NCBI GenBank assembly: GCA_947623455.1
Contig: OX392527.1
Span: 32,542,201-32,606,200, forward strand
DNA from: Mimachlamys varia
Taxonomy: Eukaryota > Mollusca > Bivalvia > Pectinida > Pectinidae
Length of the DNA stretch: 64,000 nt
Reading direction: 5' to 3'
Under the pieces are notes generated by a model. The model was not told the DNA's origin, ran no database searches, and worked only from the letters and a program-made list of their open reading frames with translations. Below are positions 21,601 to 31,300 of the stretch, piece by piece (the stretch's first letter is position 1; each line of letters starts with the position of its first letter). The translations under genes were made by a program, and so were the position numbers.

Positions 21601-23698
21601 TCAGAAAACGTCTTGTTGTTTACAGACAACACATTGTTGATATATGATTATGTACTTGAAAGTGAAAATTGAAAAATTTGGTGAGGTTTTTGGGTACCTG
21701 TCCTGATAAGCCCTTTGACAAATTCAGCCTCGTATGAACACAAATACAAGTCAGCCAAAAGTAGGGCATAGTTAGTTGCCAATAGTCTATTGGAACTTTT
21801 TTTCCTCCGTGGGGGGTATACCAACACAGCTTATTACACACATTTCATTAACATTAACTTATGCGAAGGTAGGTTTCATGTCGTTTGTTTAATATGAACT
21901 GTGAAGGGAATTTCCAACTGATTGAAAAAAAATTTAATTGTGTACAGCATCTAATGTAGAAGTTAGCTCCCGTTATATCAAACATTGAGAATTCACAGGG
22001 TTACGACCTTCGTGGCTACATTTAGTGCGAATATGAAGGAGTTTGGCCATTGCATTTGTTGCACTGATAAACAAAAACTTCTTTTATTACTGTTAAATGT
22101 TAACAGGGTCCATCGTCTGTAACAGAACCAGACTTGTTTTAAGAGTAACAATTGGTGGTATTATGTACATCATAGTCAACCAAATTTGCCAGAATGGACA
22201 TGTCAATAGCCCATCGTTTGTCGGTAGAGTTGTTTTGACCAACACAAACACAAACAGGGTTTATGACATGTCTATTTTGGCATTTGGAAAATGAAGCAAA
22301 TTATTATTTCAATGTTATCTGTTTCGTTTTGATTTTATGCTTTTAAAATCTCATTCCCATATTTTAATTTGATAAAGCCAAAGAGATGACATATTTTATC
22401 AAACAAAGCCTAATCTATCAAATATTTCATAACTTTATCTAGACTAGCAGATATGTAGCACAACACATTATATGTTAGGTAGTCTAATCTGTTGAAATTT
22501 TACTTGAAATATGTATTGTGCATATTTTTTCTTGATATATTTATCAGGTGTGTGACAGGCAGTAGTAATGTATATCTAAAGTATTTAATCTAAATAAGTC
22601 AATTTAATACAAATATTTCTTAAATCTATATAGCATTTTATTATTCATTAAATGAATTATTCTATTTAATCCTAAGTATAGGGACCCCATTGGAAATAAG
22701 CCTTAAAGGCTTTATGGGCTATCCCAGGTGAAAGGATGAAAGAGGTCAAAATCTGTGATTTTACTATCTGTGATATTTTAAATTCAAATTCAATTGTCCA
22801 TCCAAATATTGCCTCATTTTATGTATCTAATTGTTGCCCTTTACCTGAATCAGTATTATTATTAAAAGCTTACCAGCATAAACATCATTGAGTTAAGGAA
22901 ATATCATGTTCTTAGACTTTTTTAAAAAAAATAATATATAATTTTAACAGAAGATAAAAAACACACACATATATATATATCACTATTTTTGCATATTAAG
23001 CGTAATAAAAATATAATATCAAAAGTACTAGGTTTTAGTCCTAATGAAAAATCTTATAACTTTTTACCTTTCCTATATCTGTTCTGCATCGAACCTGTAA
23101 TAATAAACATATCATTTAATCAGCAGTGGACTTAAACAGTTCATTATAAACTATCAATATCTACGTGCATATCATCAAGTGTAAAACGACGATTACGTTA
23201 TTTCTTATTTCTAAATAATATGTATTATTAAATCAATAGCAATTAATTCAAAAATATAACGACGTTATCTTGAAGTCTGCACGGCATGCTTTCTCTACGT
23301 ATAATGTTTGATATCTCACGATGACCCGGACAAATCGCTGCATGTGGTAAGATACAACCTACATCTGAAAGTTGCGTCAGTCGATGGAGTGAAGACATAT
23401 ATCTCCATTTTGGCTTTAACGGACACACAGAGACTTGCTTTATTAAAGTTTGTATATCATCTTTTTTTTTGTATACTCCCCTCGATGATGTATAAATGGA
23501 CAGAGTGAAACTACAAACATTAATATACATGTAAGTCAGGTATTATTTCCATTATCACACTGACATTATGATTTTGGTCGTATATGATATTCATATATGA
23601 GCGGCCATTACCTGGACCTGGAGAAGTATAACTAGTAGTATGAGTATGCGTGTCCACTGGAATGGTAAAATCCGGGTCTGTTGGTAGGATCTGCCCAT
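6534..23698 (-). CDS. DSL/EGF-repeat transmembrane protein A (Notch-ligand-like), 12 exons, 1,537 aa
   Basis: Exons in coding order: 23698-23612, 23094-23068, 20361-20228, 20010-19890, 18901-18759, 16921-16800, 16539-13231, 12933-12835, 11782-11626, 10388-10232, 9628-9534, 6696-6534. Total 4,614 nt. All introns are GT-AG and the phases close without a stop. Domains: signal peptide 1-29; MNNL/C2-like 39-171; DSL about 174-218; 27 EGF repeats about 222-1235; Ser/Thr-rich stalk to 1347; juxtamembrane module 1348-1452; membrane helix about 1457-1481; tail to 1537 with FDNPRY at 1520-1525. Delta/Jagged proteins share this order and signal from the cell surface to Notch on neighbouring cells; a ligand role here is inference. 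Introns 2, 4, 5, 8 and 10 hold minisatellites, intron 11 an RT fragment, intron 8 also a SINE, and intron 2 an antisense RT fragment. Gene B at 28,182-54,929 has the same 12 exons and phases. It could instead be a lineage-specific adhesion protein. Confidence 0.87.
7455..9270 (+). pseudogene. Broken reverse-transcriptase element, largest copy (copy 3)
   Basis: It sits inside intron 11 of gene A on the opposite strand. Frame one (7460-7978) reads VSADKASNFIIVCKRYY and LYGIPKLHKNPYKQRFIAGS. A frameshift near 7945 continues with VKTFDCSTLNTTILHTKLK. A SINE splits the frame at about 8205-8405. The frame then resumes with MGTNCAPLLAD (8513), the catalytic box YIDD in SYIDDVLSINN (about 8628), LTTKLYDKRDDF, and KFYGRHLCLIEKYS near 8920. 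The typical 3' tail with CCGGAACACC follows to about 9,270. This is a non-LTR type RT, probably Penelope-like, though the clade is not certain. Frameshifts and the insertion make it inactive. Confidence 0.8.
8205..8405 (+). mobile_element. SINE-like element inserted in the RT frame
   Basis: About 200 bp, nearly identical to 11,920-12,135. The body includes ATCTACAGTAGATG and GTGAAGCGCTTTAGAGTAAT. It ends in AGAGCGCTATATAAATG followed by a TTATTATTAT tail, a common SINE/LINE-tail type in invertebrates. The RT reading frame stops at its left edge (KAKRKKY) and resumes as EEDIIRMIEFL on its right. Confidence 0.75.
9534..9628 (-). CDS. Gene A exon 11: transmembrane helix
   Basis: Codes SWAGTH, then the hydrophobic run VVVILIVVAGANIVVIASFA, then IVMKR with basic stop-transfer residues. 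The acceptor is GATTTCAG and the donor GTACGT. The paralog exon at 29,417-29,514 starts with the same WAG(T/D)H and ends with the same basic cluster. Confidence 0.88.
9645..9915. repeat. Minisatellite, unit about 52 bp, copied from the exon 11 3' splice site
   Basis: About five units directly upstream (in the gene's sense) of exon 11. Read on the minus strand each unit contains TTTTTCAG followed by AGCTTGGCGGGG, compared with ATTTCAG then AGCTGGGCTGG at the real acceptor (9628/9629). The units therefore repeat the acceptor and the first bases of the exon. Confidence 0.8.
10232..10388 (-). CDS. Gene A exon 10: juxtamembrane module, second half
   Basis: Codes NTCTNMTITVSTTNYLVSP, then RLSANLDNALSALHIHKL. 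The paralog exon in B has VTVTNMTISISSTN and a matching predicted helix. The strand-then-helix layout before the membrane recalls the juxtamembrane region of Jagged, but the similarity is too weak to name the domain. Confidence 0.85.
10985..11515 (+). mobile_element. Degenerate RT-element 3' tail fragments
   Basis: 11,440-11,500 carries the tail core CTTCCGGAACACCTGGTCTT preceded by CATCAACAAAGCAGGAGGCG. 10,990-11,060 carries a related TTTAATCGATTTTGAGGTTC segment in the same orientation. These are relics in intron 9 of gene A. Confidence 0.55.
11626..11782 (-). CDS. Gene A exon 9: juxtamembrane module, first half
   Basis: Codes NITTISASVQLPGNMSGEF, then a helical AAVRDHVMQLLGLPNTS and VTVSTQLTLDKNG. 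The donor is GTAAGA. It has the same phase (1/2) as exon 9 of gene B, where the peptide is SITSVSIQLLGNVSDETVRN. Confidence 0.85.
11920..12135 (+). mobile_element. SINE-like element, second copy
   Basis: Lies in intron 8 of gene A and matches 8205-8405 almost base for base, ending in AGAGCGCTATATAAATG and a TTATTATTATT tail. It is antisense to gene A. Confidence 0.75.
12290..12670. repeat. Minisatellite, unit 30 bp, about 12 copies
   Basis: The unit is CATAACTAGTGGTTACTTAC followed by CCATAAACAT, in intron 8 of gene A. On the gene's strand each unit contains GG then GTAAGTAACC, a perfect 5' splice-site hexamer, although I cannot match the unit to a specific exon. Confidence 0.9.
12835..12933 (-). 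CDS. Gene A exon 8: Ser/Thr-rich stalk
   Basis: 99 nt, codes TSLAGLSTRTVISKETTTSR and SLLPILPTST, a likely O-glycosylated stalk. It is exactly as long, and in the same phase, as exon 8 of gene B at 33,392-33,490. Confidence 0.8.
13231..16539 (-). CDS. Gene A exon 7: 27 EGF repeats and start of stalk
   Basis: 3,309 nt with no stop; the repeat period is 111 bp (37 aa). A typical unit is CSPNPCKHGNC, TDKINDFSCTC, NQGFTGKTC, DTNIDD. The C3-x-D-x4-F-x-C pattern fits Asx hydroxylation, and C-xx-G-F-T-G-xx-C fits O-GlcNAc by EOGT. The C2-C3 loop has four residues, so the O-fucose consensus is absent. It has almost no Met codons upstream of 14,083. The middle units (about 15.0-16.3 kb) are nearly identical, a sign of recent expansion. 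The last about 80 residues before the donor are Ser/Thr-rich. Confidence 0.9.
16800..16921 (-). CDS. Gene A exon 6: DSL domain
   Basis: Codes LRFEITVKCLPRYYGPAC, TTFC, VENAHSRC, TINGTKVC and ends in LQ; exon 7 completes it with GYTGTDC. Cysteine spacing is 8-3-7-7-8, against 8-3-11-7-8 in Jagged. The YYG signature and all six cysteines are kept; the C3-C4 loop is four residues shorter. Confidence 0.88.
16922..17935. other. Gene A intron 5, unique part
   Basis: AT-rich intron sequence between the DSL exon and the 39-bp array. No exon-like frame, mobile element or RNA seen. Confidence 0.5.
17938..18800. repeat. Minisatellite, unit 39 bp, copied from the exon 5 5' splice site
   Basis: About 22 copies of TTACCTTAATTGGCTGTTTC followed by CCGTTGCCCCTTTATGACG. 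On the minus strand the unit is the last 25 nt of exon 5 (ending AACAGCCAATTAAG) plus the first 14 nt of the intron (GTATCGTCATAAAG). Most units keep AAG followed by GTAACG, so the intron carries about 20 potential donor sites after the real one. Confidence 0.92.
18759..18901 (-). CDS. Gene A exon 5: C2-like strand region of the N-terminus
   Basis: Codes TFLLSVDLVDYDSIGSDDIF and GNVHYNFNGPIG, with an N-glycosylation site NIT. The pattern V-x-D-x-D ... SDD-x-x-G is that of the C2 fold known for the Jagged/Delta N-terminus. I chose the donor AAG/GTATCG because it restores the frame with exon 6. Confidence 0.85.
19515..19935. repeat. Minisatellite, unit 52 bp, copied from the exon 4 5' splice site (gene A)
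   Basis: About eight copies of CTTACCCCGTTCCATCGCTC, CAGGTACCAGTAGGAAGGGT and TGTACTGCTGTA. On the minus strand each unit is the last 42 nt of exon 4 (QYNPSYWYLERWNG) plus 10 intron nt, GTAAGTACAG. Gene B has the homologous array, with the same period, at the same exon. Confidence 0.92.
19890..20010 (-). CDS. Gene A exon 4: MNNL-like region
   Basis: 121 nt, codes KCTRKDSDSRVDDTIGFLFK, DQPATQQYNPSYW and YLERWNG. I took the first donor (AACGGA/GTAAGT variant at 19,889) because its length equals exon 4 of gene B. Any of the array copies could act as an alternative donor. Confidence 0.83.
20228..20361 (-). CDS. Gene A exon 3: MNNL-like region
   Basis: Codes TPSSKVLVIVDLKQYEDTAH, INCDKGGIFGNRKC and DVYMELCTTS. 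It has paired cysteines and the C-D-x-Y-x-x-x-C pattern, as in the C-x-x-x-F-x-x-C of MNNL domains. The acceptor is ATTTCAG. Confidence 0.85.
20340..20840. repeat. Minisatellite, unit 60 bp, copied from the exon 3 3' splice site
   Basis: About eight copies. On the minus strand a unit is 24 intron nt ending GTATTTCAG plus the first 36 nt of exon 3 (ACACCGTCTTC and on, encoding TPSSKVLVIVDL). The array extends directly upstream of the true acceptor at 20,361. Confidence 0.9.
20870..21235. other. Gene A intron 2, unassigned
   Basis: Non-coding sequence between the 60-bp array and an antisense RT fragment. There are words such as TTGAAATTGGTTAACATG that could belong to a dispersed repeat, but no second copy was found here. 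Confidence 0.35.
21235..21840 (-). pseudogene. RT element fragment, minus strand (copy 4)
   Basis: Reading down the minus strand, 21,800-21,480 encodes LLADLYLCSYEAEF-like and GLIRTG-like segments of the RT with several frameshifts. It is followed by the 3' tail at 21,390-21,280 (AGACCAGGTGTTCCGGAAGA on the plus strand). It lies in intron 2 of gene A and is inactive. Confidence 0.7.
21841..23060. other. Gene A intron 2, remaining part
   Basis: AT-rich intron. A weak inverted repeat lies around 22,188-22,290 (GGACATGTCAATAG against GACATGTCTATTTT). No coding exon fits the known phase-0 junctions. Confidence 0.4.
23068..23094 (-). CDS. Gene A exon 2: 27-nt microexon
   Basis: Codes VRCRTDIGK. 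Flanked by ATTACAG and GTAAAA and phase 0 on both sides. The paralog microexon at 54,621-54,647 codes VRCSTDIGS, so a 9-codon exon is conserved across both genes. Confidence 0.85.
23612..23698 (-). CDS. Gene A exon 1: start codon and signal peptide
   Basis: 29 codons beginning MGRSYQQTRILPFQW, then a hydrophobic RILILLVILLQVQ. Donor GTAATG, phase 0. Exon 1 of gene B is also exactly 29 codons, which supports this ATG. Confidence 0.85.
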
Positions 23699-23699
23699 G

Positions 23700-26520
23700 G
23701 TTTCCGTTATTACATGTCTCCCTCTGTTGTCATCTGTACTGATGCTGTCTCACCTCGTTCACTAGGGTCTTCCTAATCATATGCCCTGTGTATGTACCGT
23801 AGATAAACTACACGTAGATATAGAGATATGTGTCGAAATCCATCCGTTCGTTGATATAATGATTAATTAGCTAAAACTTACCTTGCCTCGCTTTTTCGAT
23901 TGCCATGTTAATTTTTTGGTATTTATCAATACATCTGAGTAGTGGCCGAGTCTTGAAAACGGATGACTAATGTGCCCAATGTTATACCAGATTTAACACA
24001 AGGAAACACAAATTGTGACGTGCCGCCATATGTAACATGATAGACTTGGTAGCAGTAAATCTACTGTATCGTATTCTATAATATAGATCAAACCTCTAAC
24101 TGTTGTGATGATCATTGTCCAATCAAACGGAGATCTGTAATGTAATTAACGTCTCTAATTAAAATTATATTGTCGTAAAACTTTGGACTCTATCTATTTT
24201 CTATTGGGAAAAAAGAAAGATTTCTGATTTTCTCGTCGACCTAATAAGATACGCGAAGCTATTGTCAGTCATATTATTCTGATCATTTCAATTGTAAATT
24301 ACATAAAACTGAAACAAATGACATCCACTTGGTAAATCGTACATAAGTATGCACAGTGCATGGCAGCAGGACTCTTAACAGCACCAGAGAGTTATAGAAA
24401 GCGAACATATGTATGCTCAAATTCTGATCCATAAACTGCAGTCATGTGACGTATTTTTGTACTCCACCTTTTCGGCTATTTATCAACAAGTTATTATTTA
24501 CGTTGAAAATATGTTTATGCAGCATGGATGGTAATGCTGATACCATGTCTGCCATGTCATTCGTCATTTAACAAAATTACATTTACTGGAAACAGTTCTT
24601 CTCTGTTGTTCTTGATATATATGTGCAGTCAAAAACATAGCTTAAGTCGTGACCTAGTTATCGTGATGGAGATTTTAACATAAAAGATTATACTAGTGTT
24701 CTTTCTTTTATACATATCCACAGGCTGATGAGATTTACAGTATACTGCTTTACATTTCCAACACAAGAAAAGCAACTTTTAGAAAAGATACATTGATGGT
24801 AACATGCAAATATCCCACACCATATCTGCAGGCAAATGTATTTGTTTAAGTTAATTTGTCTGGTCAAAACAACTATAAATGATTTATGCTTGTTTTGGTA
24901 TGCCGTATACAACAAACCATACCACTTAGAAAACATGCAATGTGTTAAGTTCCATACCCAATTTTCCATGGAACTAATATGTATTTATTTGCCAATGAAA
25001 AGAGTTGTTACATCGCAGAGATAGTACAATAACAATAAATACATTGTACTGTAAAAACCAATATTTGCGCTAAGTCAGCCTCCAAACTATTCGCGATGTG
25101 GAGAGTTTGGAGCTTGGTCTTTCAGAGAGACATTGACGGGATAACTAAGTGTTTTTTCCTGGTGTTAATTATTTTTGCTTTGATATGATTCAACTCACCA
25201 GTCAGGTCATCAAATCGTTCACTAATTTTGATAGAATGATTCGACAGATCGTTGGTGAACTTTGCTGGAAATAGTGTGGTATTACATACATGATCAACAA
25301 CTCGATGTCAGTATCGACACGAGTGTTATCCATCTTGAGTAGTTATAGCGATAGCCGCACAACTTTTTCGCATTTAAGGAATTACATTTTTAAGTCATGA
25401 TTGCGACGATCAATACTTCTAATTTCCATTCAGGGAACTTGTTTCATTCAAGTTTATATAAGTTTCTATAGTTTTTCATGCACGACAGGACAACGCTTTG
25501 CTATAATAAAAACACCAAACTTTCAAAAATATAGTTCATATGATATGAACTGTTGAAGGTTCGATACTTTAATGTTTAATATGCATGATAAATAAAAAAC
25601 AATTTTGAGTGTTTCAGTAATCTTTGTATTATTACCATTACAATATGCTTTATACATGTACACATCATTTTGGTTTGCTTTACAAGCATAATGTTCAATA
25701 TTATAAAACAGACGATGGACATAAAAGTACTTCTGGATTGATCGGAATTTTCTGTTCATCCTCTCACGACAAACACTAGCAGAAACGCCCTATCACACCA
25801 AAATACACACCCTTACGCACCCTCACACACGCTCACACCCTCTCATACATATTTACACATTTGGCACACAAATAAATTTATATGTACATCACTCCATTTT
25901 TAAAATTGTTATTATGATGACAAATGTAATTGCACTCATTCTCCTAATGCACATATTAATCAACAAGACTAGAATATCTACGCATCAAAAATATCAAGCA
26001 AACATATATATCATTTACGTATCCCCTCTATGAACCCATTACATGGCAACATGATTTATACAAGGTGAAATGAGGATTAGTACATATTGCTTCTTTGACG
26101 ACATATCCTTCACGTTACAACTGTTATCAGGGTATCTAGGTAGTGTTCGTGTGGATTATCATTTGGGTGGGGACGGTACGAAGTGGCGTACACGCACATT
26201 GTTGGTTTTATTTTGTATACAGACCGATATCTTGCTGGGTAGGTCAAGGCTTTCACAACAAGACTCTTCACCCTGGTAAAACTACTATCGATCCCACTAT
26301 TAACATGGATAGGAAAGTATGCATTCAGGATGAACTAGTATTTTCAGTGGAACGGTAGAAGTGTGAAAACTTTGGACGTAAAAAAGAGTGTACATATTTG
26401 AATAATGATGATATTATTATGCTAATTTGAAGTTAACTTAATGTCGCATCGTCATTGTATACATTATTTGAAATATCTATATTTATGTAAACCTGCATTT
26501 TGTAGGTTAACATATATACA
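23700..26520. other. Intergenic region between genes A and B
   Basis: About 2.8 kb upstream of gene A with no exon matching either paralog, no tRNA-like structure and no array. Short open frames lack domains. It presumably holds the promoter of gene A and the downstream flank of gene B. Confidence 0.5.
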
Positions 26521-26524
26521 AAGT

Positions 26525-27000
26525 GTAACATGAAGATATCGGTTTCCGATCGGAAACTTTCCCTTTCTCGATAGTAACATTCCTGCCTCTCTGTTGTTTA
26601 CATGTTGCAGTTATTTTAGGTCTTCCTCTAATGATCGATATGTCGGCTGTTGACAAACAACTTAAGACACAGAGATTCGATACATGGGGGTTCATGAAGA
26701 TTATGAACAAGATTTATGGTCGCCATCTTAGTCTCATTGAGAAATGTTTTATATTCTTGTATGATAAAAAGGAGGGAAGTTCTTTGTATGCTCATTAGTG
26801 TGCTTAATTGTTCTGATTGGGAATAAGGACCCAGTTCACTTTGAGGACATGATTTTCACTTAGATGTGATCAAGATTGACATGGTGAGTGTCGTTGATAA
26901 AGCAGAAGATCCTTACTCTTCCGGAACACCCCCACTTTTTGTTTGTATTTGTCCAAGTTTTTCCGTGTAAATCTTTCCTTTGTCGATATTTTGTCTCAAT
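26525..27000 (+). pseudogene. RT element C-terminal fragment and 3' tail (copy 5)
   Basis: Remnants of the post-catalytic RT region (Tyr-Gly-Arg-His motif at about 26,717-26,730), then TTTGTATGCTCATTAGTGTG, and the tail CTTACTCTTCCGGAACACC at 26,915. Several frameshifts. Confidence 0.65.
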
Positions 27001-27299
27001 TGTAAACACTTAAAACAGTTTAAGCTTCATTGCGTCACTCCCGTGTCCGATCTAATTATGCAATAAACCACACTTGATGTAACGATGAGTTGGTACCACA
27101 CATTTTGCAGAATATCACTTATGATGGTTTAATTATTGACACATATGCGTAAAACACATACAGTCTCTAAAGTATAGTGATAGACGTATTTTCAGTTGAC
27201 ATTCGCGAGTAAATCTCCATTAATATTTTTTTTATCTTTTTGTCTTGTTAATAATCATTCACTAGTAATTATACAGTTATTTAAAGTTATTAAGTTTAA

Positions 27300-28190
27300 C
27301 TTCCTATCAGTTCTGATCTACTTAATAACTCTGACTATCAGATTTTTTCCTTGTGTAATCAGTTAATTAGCAGTACTATAAAACAGTCACACTTGCTTAA
27401 AACTGTTCACAAGCAGTTGGCATCTTGTTTATTATGGCTCACTAGCAGTTAACGTCTTGTTTTATAACCGTTTGCAAACTTTCGGTGACTTCTTTATAAC
27501 CACTTACTAGCAGTTGGCGTCTTATTCATAACAATTCATTAGCAGGCTGTGTCTTATTCAAAACAATTCATTAGCAGGCTGTGTCTTATTCATAACATTT
27601 CATTAGCAGCCGGTGTCTTATTCGTAAAAGTTCGCTAGCAGTTGCTGACTTATTAAAAACCGTTCACTAATTATATTAAAGGCCAAATATACGTAACTTT
27701 CGGCAAAACTTGAAGCGAAAATCAAACCTAAAAACTTTTTATATTTATAGATTCAGTTAAGACTAACTGATATCAGCAATATCCAAGATAAATTCCTTCG
27801 CGGTTACCGGTACAGTAGCAGTTGAAACACGCTATTTGTAAACACGCGTCCATTTCGAACCGTCTTCTACCTTCGATTTGTTGTTGAAGTGGGCCCCACC
27901 TAAATATTTTTCAATTCTTTGGATTTTTTTGTCAACAGTTTCTTGTTAGTTACCGCTCAGGTTTATTTCGTTTTAGGCTTATTTTTGCATGGTTATCAAC
28001 TGGATTTTTTTCCAGAATTTTTTAGGATCACGAAAATTTCGCTGAAATTACGTATATTGGACCTTTAATAATAATTGTAATAGCATGTTAGTAAGTAACT
28101 TATTAATGGCCGTATGCAAGTAGTAGGTGTCTTCATAGCCGTTAACTAGGATTTTGCGGTAACCTCTATAGCGATCTGCTGCTAACAGTC
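27300..28190. repeat. Decayed minisatellite, unit about 32 bp, reaching the gene B stop codon
   Basis: Variants of TTCATTAGCAGGCTGTGTCT followed by TATTCATAACAA recur from 27,360 to 27,670 and again at 28,075-28,130. They are split by a MITE. The unit resembles the stop-codon end of gene B on the plus strand (GCTAACAGTCTATGTCCCTA), so it parallels the stop-codon array of gene A, but it is older and more diverged. Confidence 0.65.
27678..28068. mobile_element. MITE, family 2, copy 2 (intact ends)
   Basis: About 390 bp with terminal inverted repeats AAAGGCCAAATATACGTAA and TTACGTATATTGGACCTTT, flanked by TA. It matches 1500-1890. It sits inside the decayed 3' array about 115 bp past the gene B stop codon, so it likely falls in the 3' UTR. 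Confidence 0.75.
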
Positions 28191-28314
28191 TATGTCCCTA
28201 TACATTGGGTTTTCAAACTCTGCTCGGTCGTTCTTCGGTATAGGATCCAGATTGATATTGTTAGATACACCGTCGTCATCTAGATAGTGAACTTTGCCTT
28301 CTCTCAGCGAGTGT
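28182..28314 (-). CDS. Gene B exon 12: cytoplasmic tail and stop
   Basis: Codes HSLREGKVHYLDDDGVSNNI, NLDPIPKNDRAE, FENPMYRDIDC and TAG. It is too short in the useful frame to stand out alone; it was found by phase and by the FxNPxY motif shared with gene A. Acceptor TTTTGTAG. Confidence 0.85.
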
Positions 28315-31300
28315 CTACAAAACAATGGAATGTGTTACATAACAATACAAGTGTTTAACTATACGTAACTTCCCACATTTTGTTCATATATAAACATATT
28401 AAAGTTGATGAAATAGTATGCCTGACTTATGTAACACGTCACAACGTATACAAAAAACGCAGCTTTTTTCAGTCACAAATTGGACAACATCTGAAAAAAA
28501 TATATTGCATAATTGAAATCAGTATGATGGTATCAGTAACTTTACTAAGTTTCGTTCCGATATCAATAGCAATGAGAAAATTGAACTCGCTTTTCACAGT
28601 ATCGTCGAAGGTGTGTGAAAACCAACACCATTCAATGTATAACCATCAATTCAACATACAGATTAAAAGAAATTGTATGAAATTTAAAAACGTATATTAC
28701 TTTTCACGAATATTGCAATAGAGAAGAAGTAGTCAACCAAGGAATATGAGAAAGAACGTGTTTATGAGATTCGTCTGAATAGCATATCGGCAGTAAATGA
28801 TGTTTGTATTCTATTGATTACTAGTATAACAACTGCAAAAGATCGTGAACGATAATTGAAAATACAGTTGGTGAGATATATATCAGTAGAAATTATCTCA
28901 ATGGAAAGATCACAGTTTACTCCACTCAAGGTAAACTGTTAATATCGCTTTTTCTGTCTTAAATGGAACAGCTTTTTATTCTGACGTATAAACAATAACA
29001 GAAAAAAAAGAAGAAAAAAAATTATTTGGTGAAAAAGTAATGGTATGTCGACAGTTGTCTTTTTTGAATACTGTTTTTTTCTCTTTTTCCCACTTGAAGT
29101 TCCTTCCTTATATTCGTTTTATCAACATTTTATACCTGGGCCCAGTGTTCAAAAATAATTATTAGTTTAATCAGTGATTAGCGCAAAATTTGATTCTCAT
29201 GTAACGTAATGAAACCATTGATTAAGTTACATCTTGCCATATGTATTCAGTACGGTCAATTTACATACGCACTTTTTGTATTGTGCCATGTATATTGACA
29301 GAATTATTAGAAGTTGAAAAATGTTGATTAAGCTAATCAAAATTTGAACAACTGGGCTCAGGTAGTCAATTCAACAATAGTTCACTAAGTATATTATACG
29401 TTAAGTAAATTCACACCTTTTCCTCATCACCAGGACTACGGTAGTGAGAATTAGGAGGAGAGTTGCCACTGCTGACACTATCCCGATCAAAACAGCATGG
29501 TCACCGGCCCAGCCCTGCAACATATGTATTTGGACCTATATTTTGTATCGAACTGAGAACGCTTAAACGTTATGTAATTTCTTTTCCATCAAAACATGTA
29601 AACAGCTACATTCCAAATTATTCATACATATATTACTTCTAAATACACCGAATATTCCTCTGATTATCTTTTTAATAGTAAAATTTTAGATATTATATAT
29701 CGAAAAAAGGCACGACGGTTTCTTCTAAATGGTCTTGGGTTTGAAGCTTGTTCTTTTGTTCCTTTTTTTTTAATAACAAATCTTGTCTGGGGACAAATTG
29801 TTTCAAGGAATAAGTACATTTTCTATTCTCATGCCATAATTAAGCGTTTGATCTTAAAATTGAGCAAATATGTCTGTTCGTCATTACAATTCATACCGAC
29901 AAGAAACAAGAACACATCTGTAACTATATAATCCGTGAACATCCCTCTACAGTGTACAGACTATGTTAACTGTTGTTGAACCTCCCTCTACAGTGTACAG
30001 ACTATGTTAACTGTTGTTGAACAGCCCTCTACAGTGTACAGACTATGTTAACTGTTGTTGAACCTCCCTCTACAGTGTACAGACTATGTTAACTGCTGTT
30101 GAACCTCCCTCTACAGTGTACAGACTATGTTAACTGTTGTTGAACCTCCCTCTACAGTGTACAGACTATGTTAACTGTTGTTGAACCTCCCTCTACAGTG
30201 TACAGACTATTTTAACTGTTGTTGAACCTCCCTCTACAGTGTACAGACTATGTTAACTGTTGTTGAACCTCCCTCTACAGTGTACAGACTATGTAAACTG
30301 TTGTTGAACCTCCCTCTACAGTGTACAGACTATGTTAACTGTTGTTGAACATCCCTCTACAGTGTACAGACTATGTTAACTGTTGTTGAACCTCCCCCTA
30401 CAGTGTACAGACTATGTTAACTGTTGTTGAACCTCCCTCTACAGTGTACAGACTATGTTAACTGTTGTTGAACCTCCCCCTACAGTGTACAGACTATGTT
30501 AACTGTTGTTGAAAAGCCCTCTACAGTGTACAGACTATGTTAACTGTTGTTGAACCTCCCTCTACAGTGTACAGACTATGTTACTGTTGTTGAACATCCC
30601 TCTACAGTGTACAGACTATGTTAACTGTTGTTGAACCTCCCTCTACAGTGTACAGACTATGTTAACTGTTGTTGAACATCCCTCTACAGTGTACAGACTA
30701 TGTTAACTGTTGTTGAACCTCCCTCTACAGTGTACAGACTATGTTAACTGTTGTTGAACATCCCCCTACAGTGTACAGACTATGTTAACTGTTGTTGAAC
30801 CTCCCTCTACAGTGTACAGACTATGTTAACTGTTGTTGAACATCCCCCTACAGTGTACAGACTATGTTAACTGTTGTTGAACATCCCTCTACAGTGTACA
30901 GACTATGTTAACTGTTGTTGAACCTCCCCCTACAGTGTACAGACTATGTTAACTGTTGTTGAACCTCCCTCTACAGTGTACAGACTATGTTAACTGTTGT
31001 TGAACATCCCTCTACAGTGTACAGACTATGTTAACTGTTGTTGAACCTCCCCCTACAGTTTACAGACTATGTTAACTGTTGTTGAACCTCCCTCTACAGT
31101 GTACAGACTATGTTAACTGTTGTTGAACCTCCCCCTACAGTGTACAGACTATGTTAACTGTTGTTGAACAGCCCTCTACAGTGTACAGACTATGTTAACT
31201 GTTGTTGAACCTCCCTCTACAGTGTACAGACTATGTTACTGTTGTTGAACATCCCTCTACAGTGTACAGACTATGTTAACTGTTGTTGAACATCCCCCTA

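Noticed and set aside
22097..22294. 65-codon plus-strand frame and weak inverted repeat
   Set aside because: No domain; arms match poorly and no second copy is present.
28380..28721. 113-codon plus-strand frame
   Set aside because: AT-rich intronic sequence, no domain, no codon bias and no splice context.
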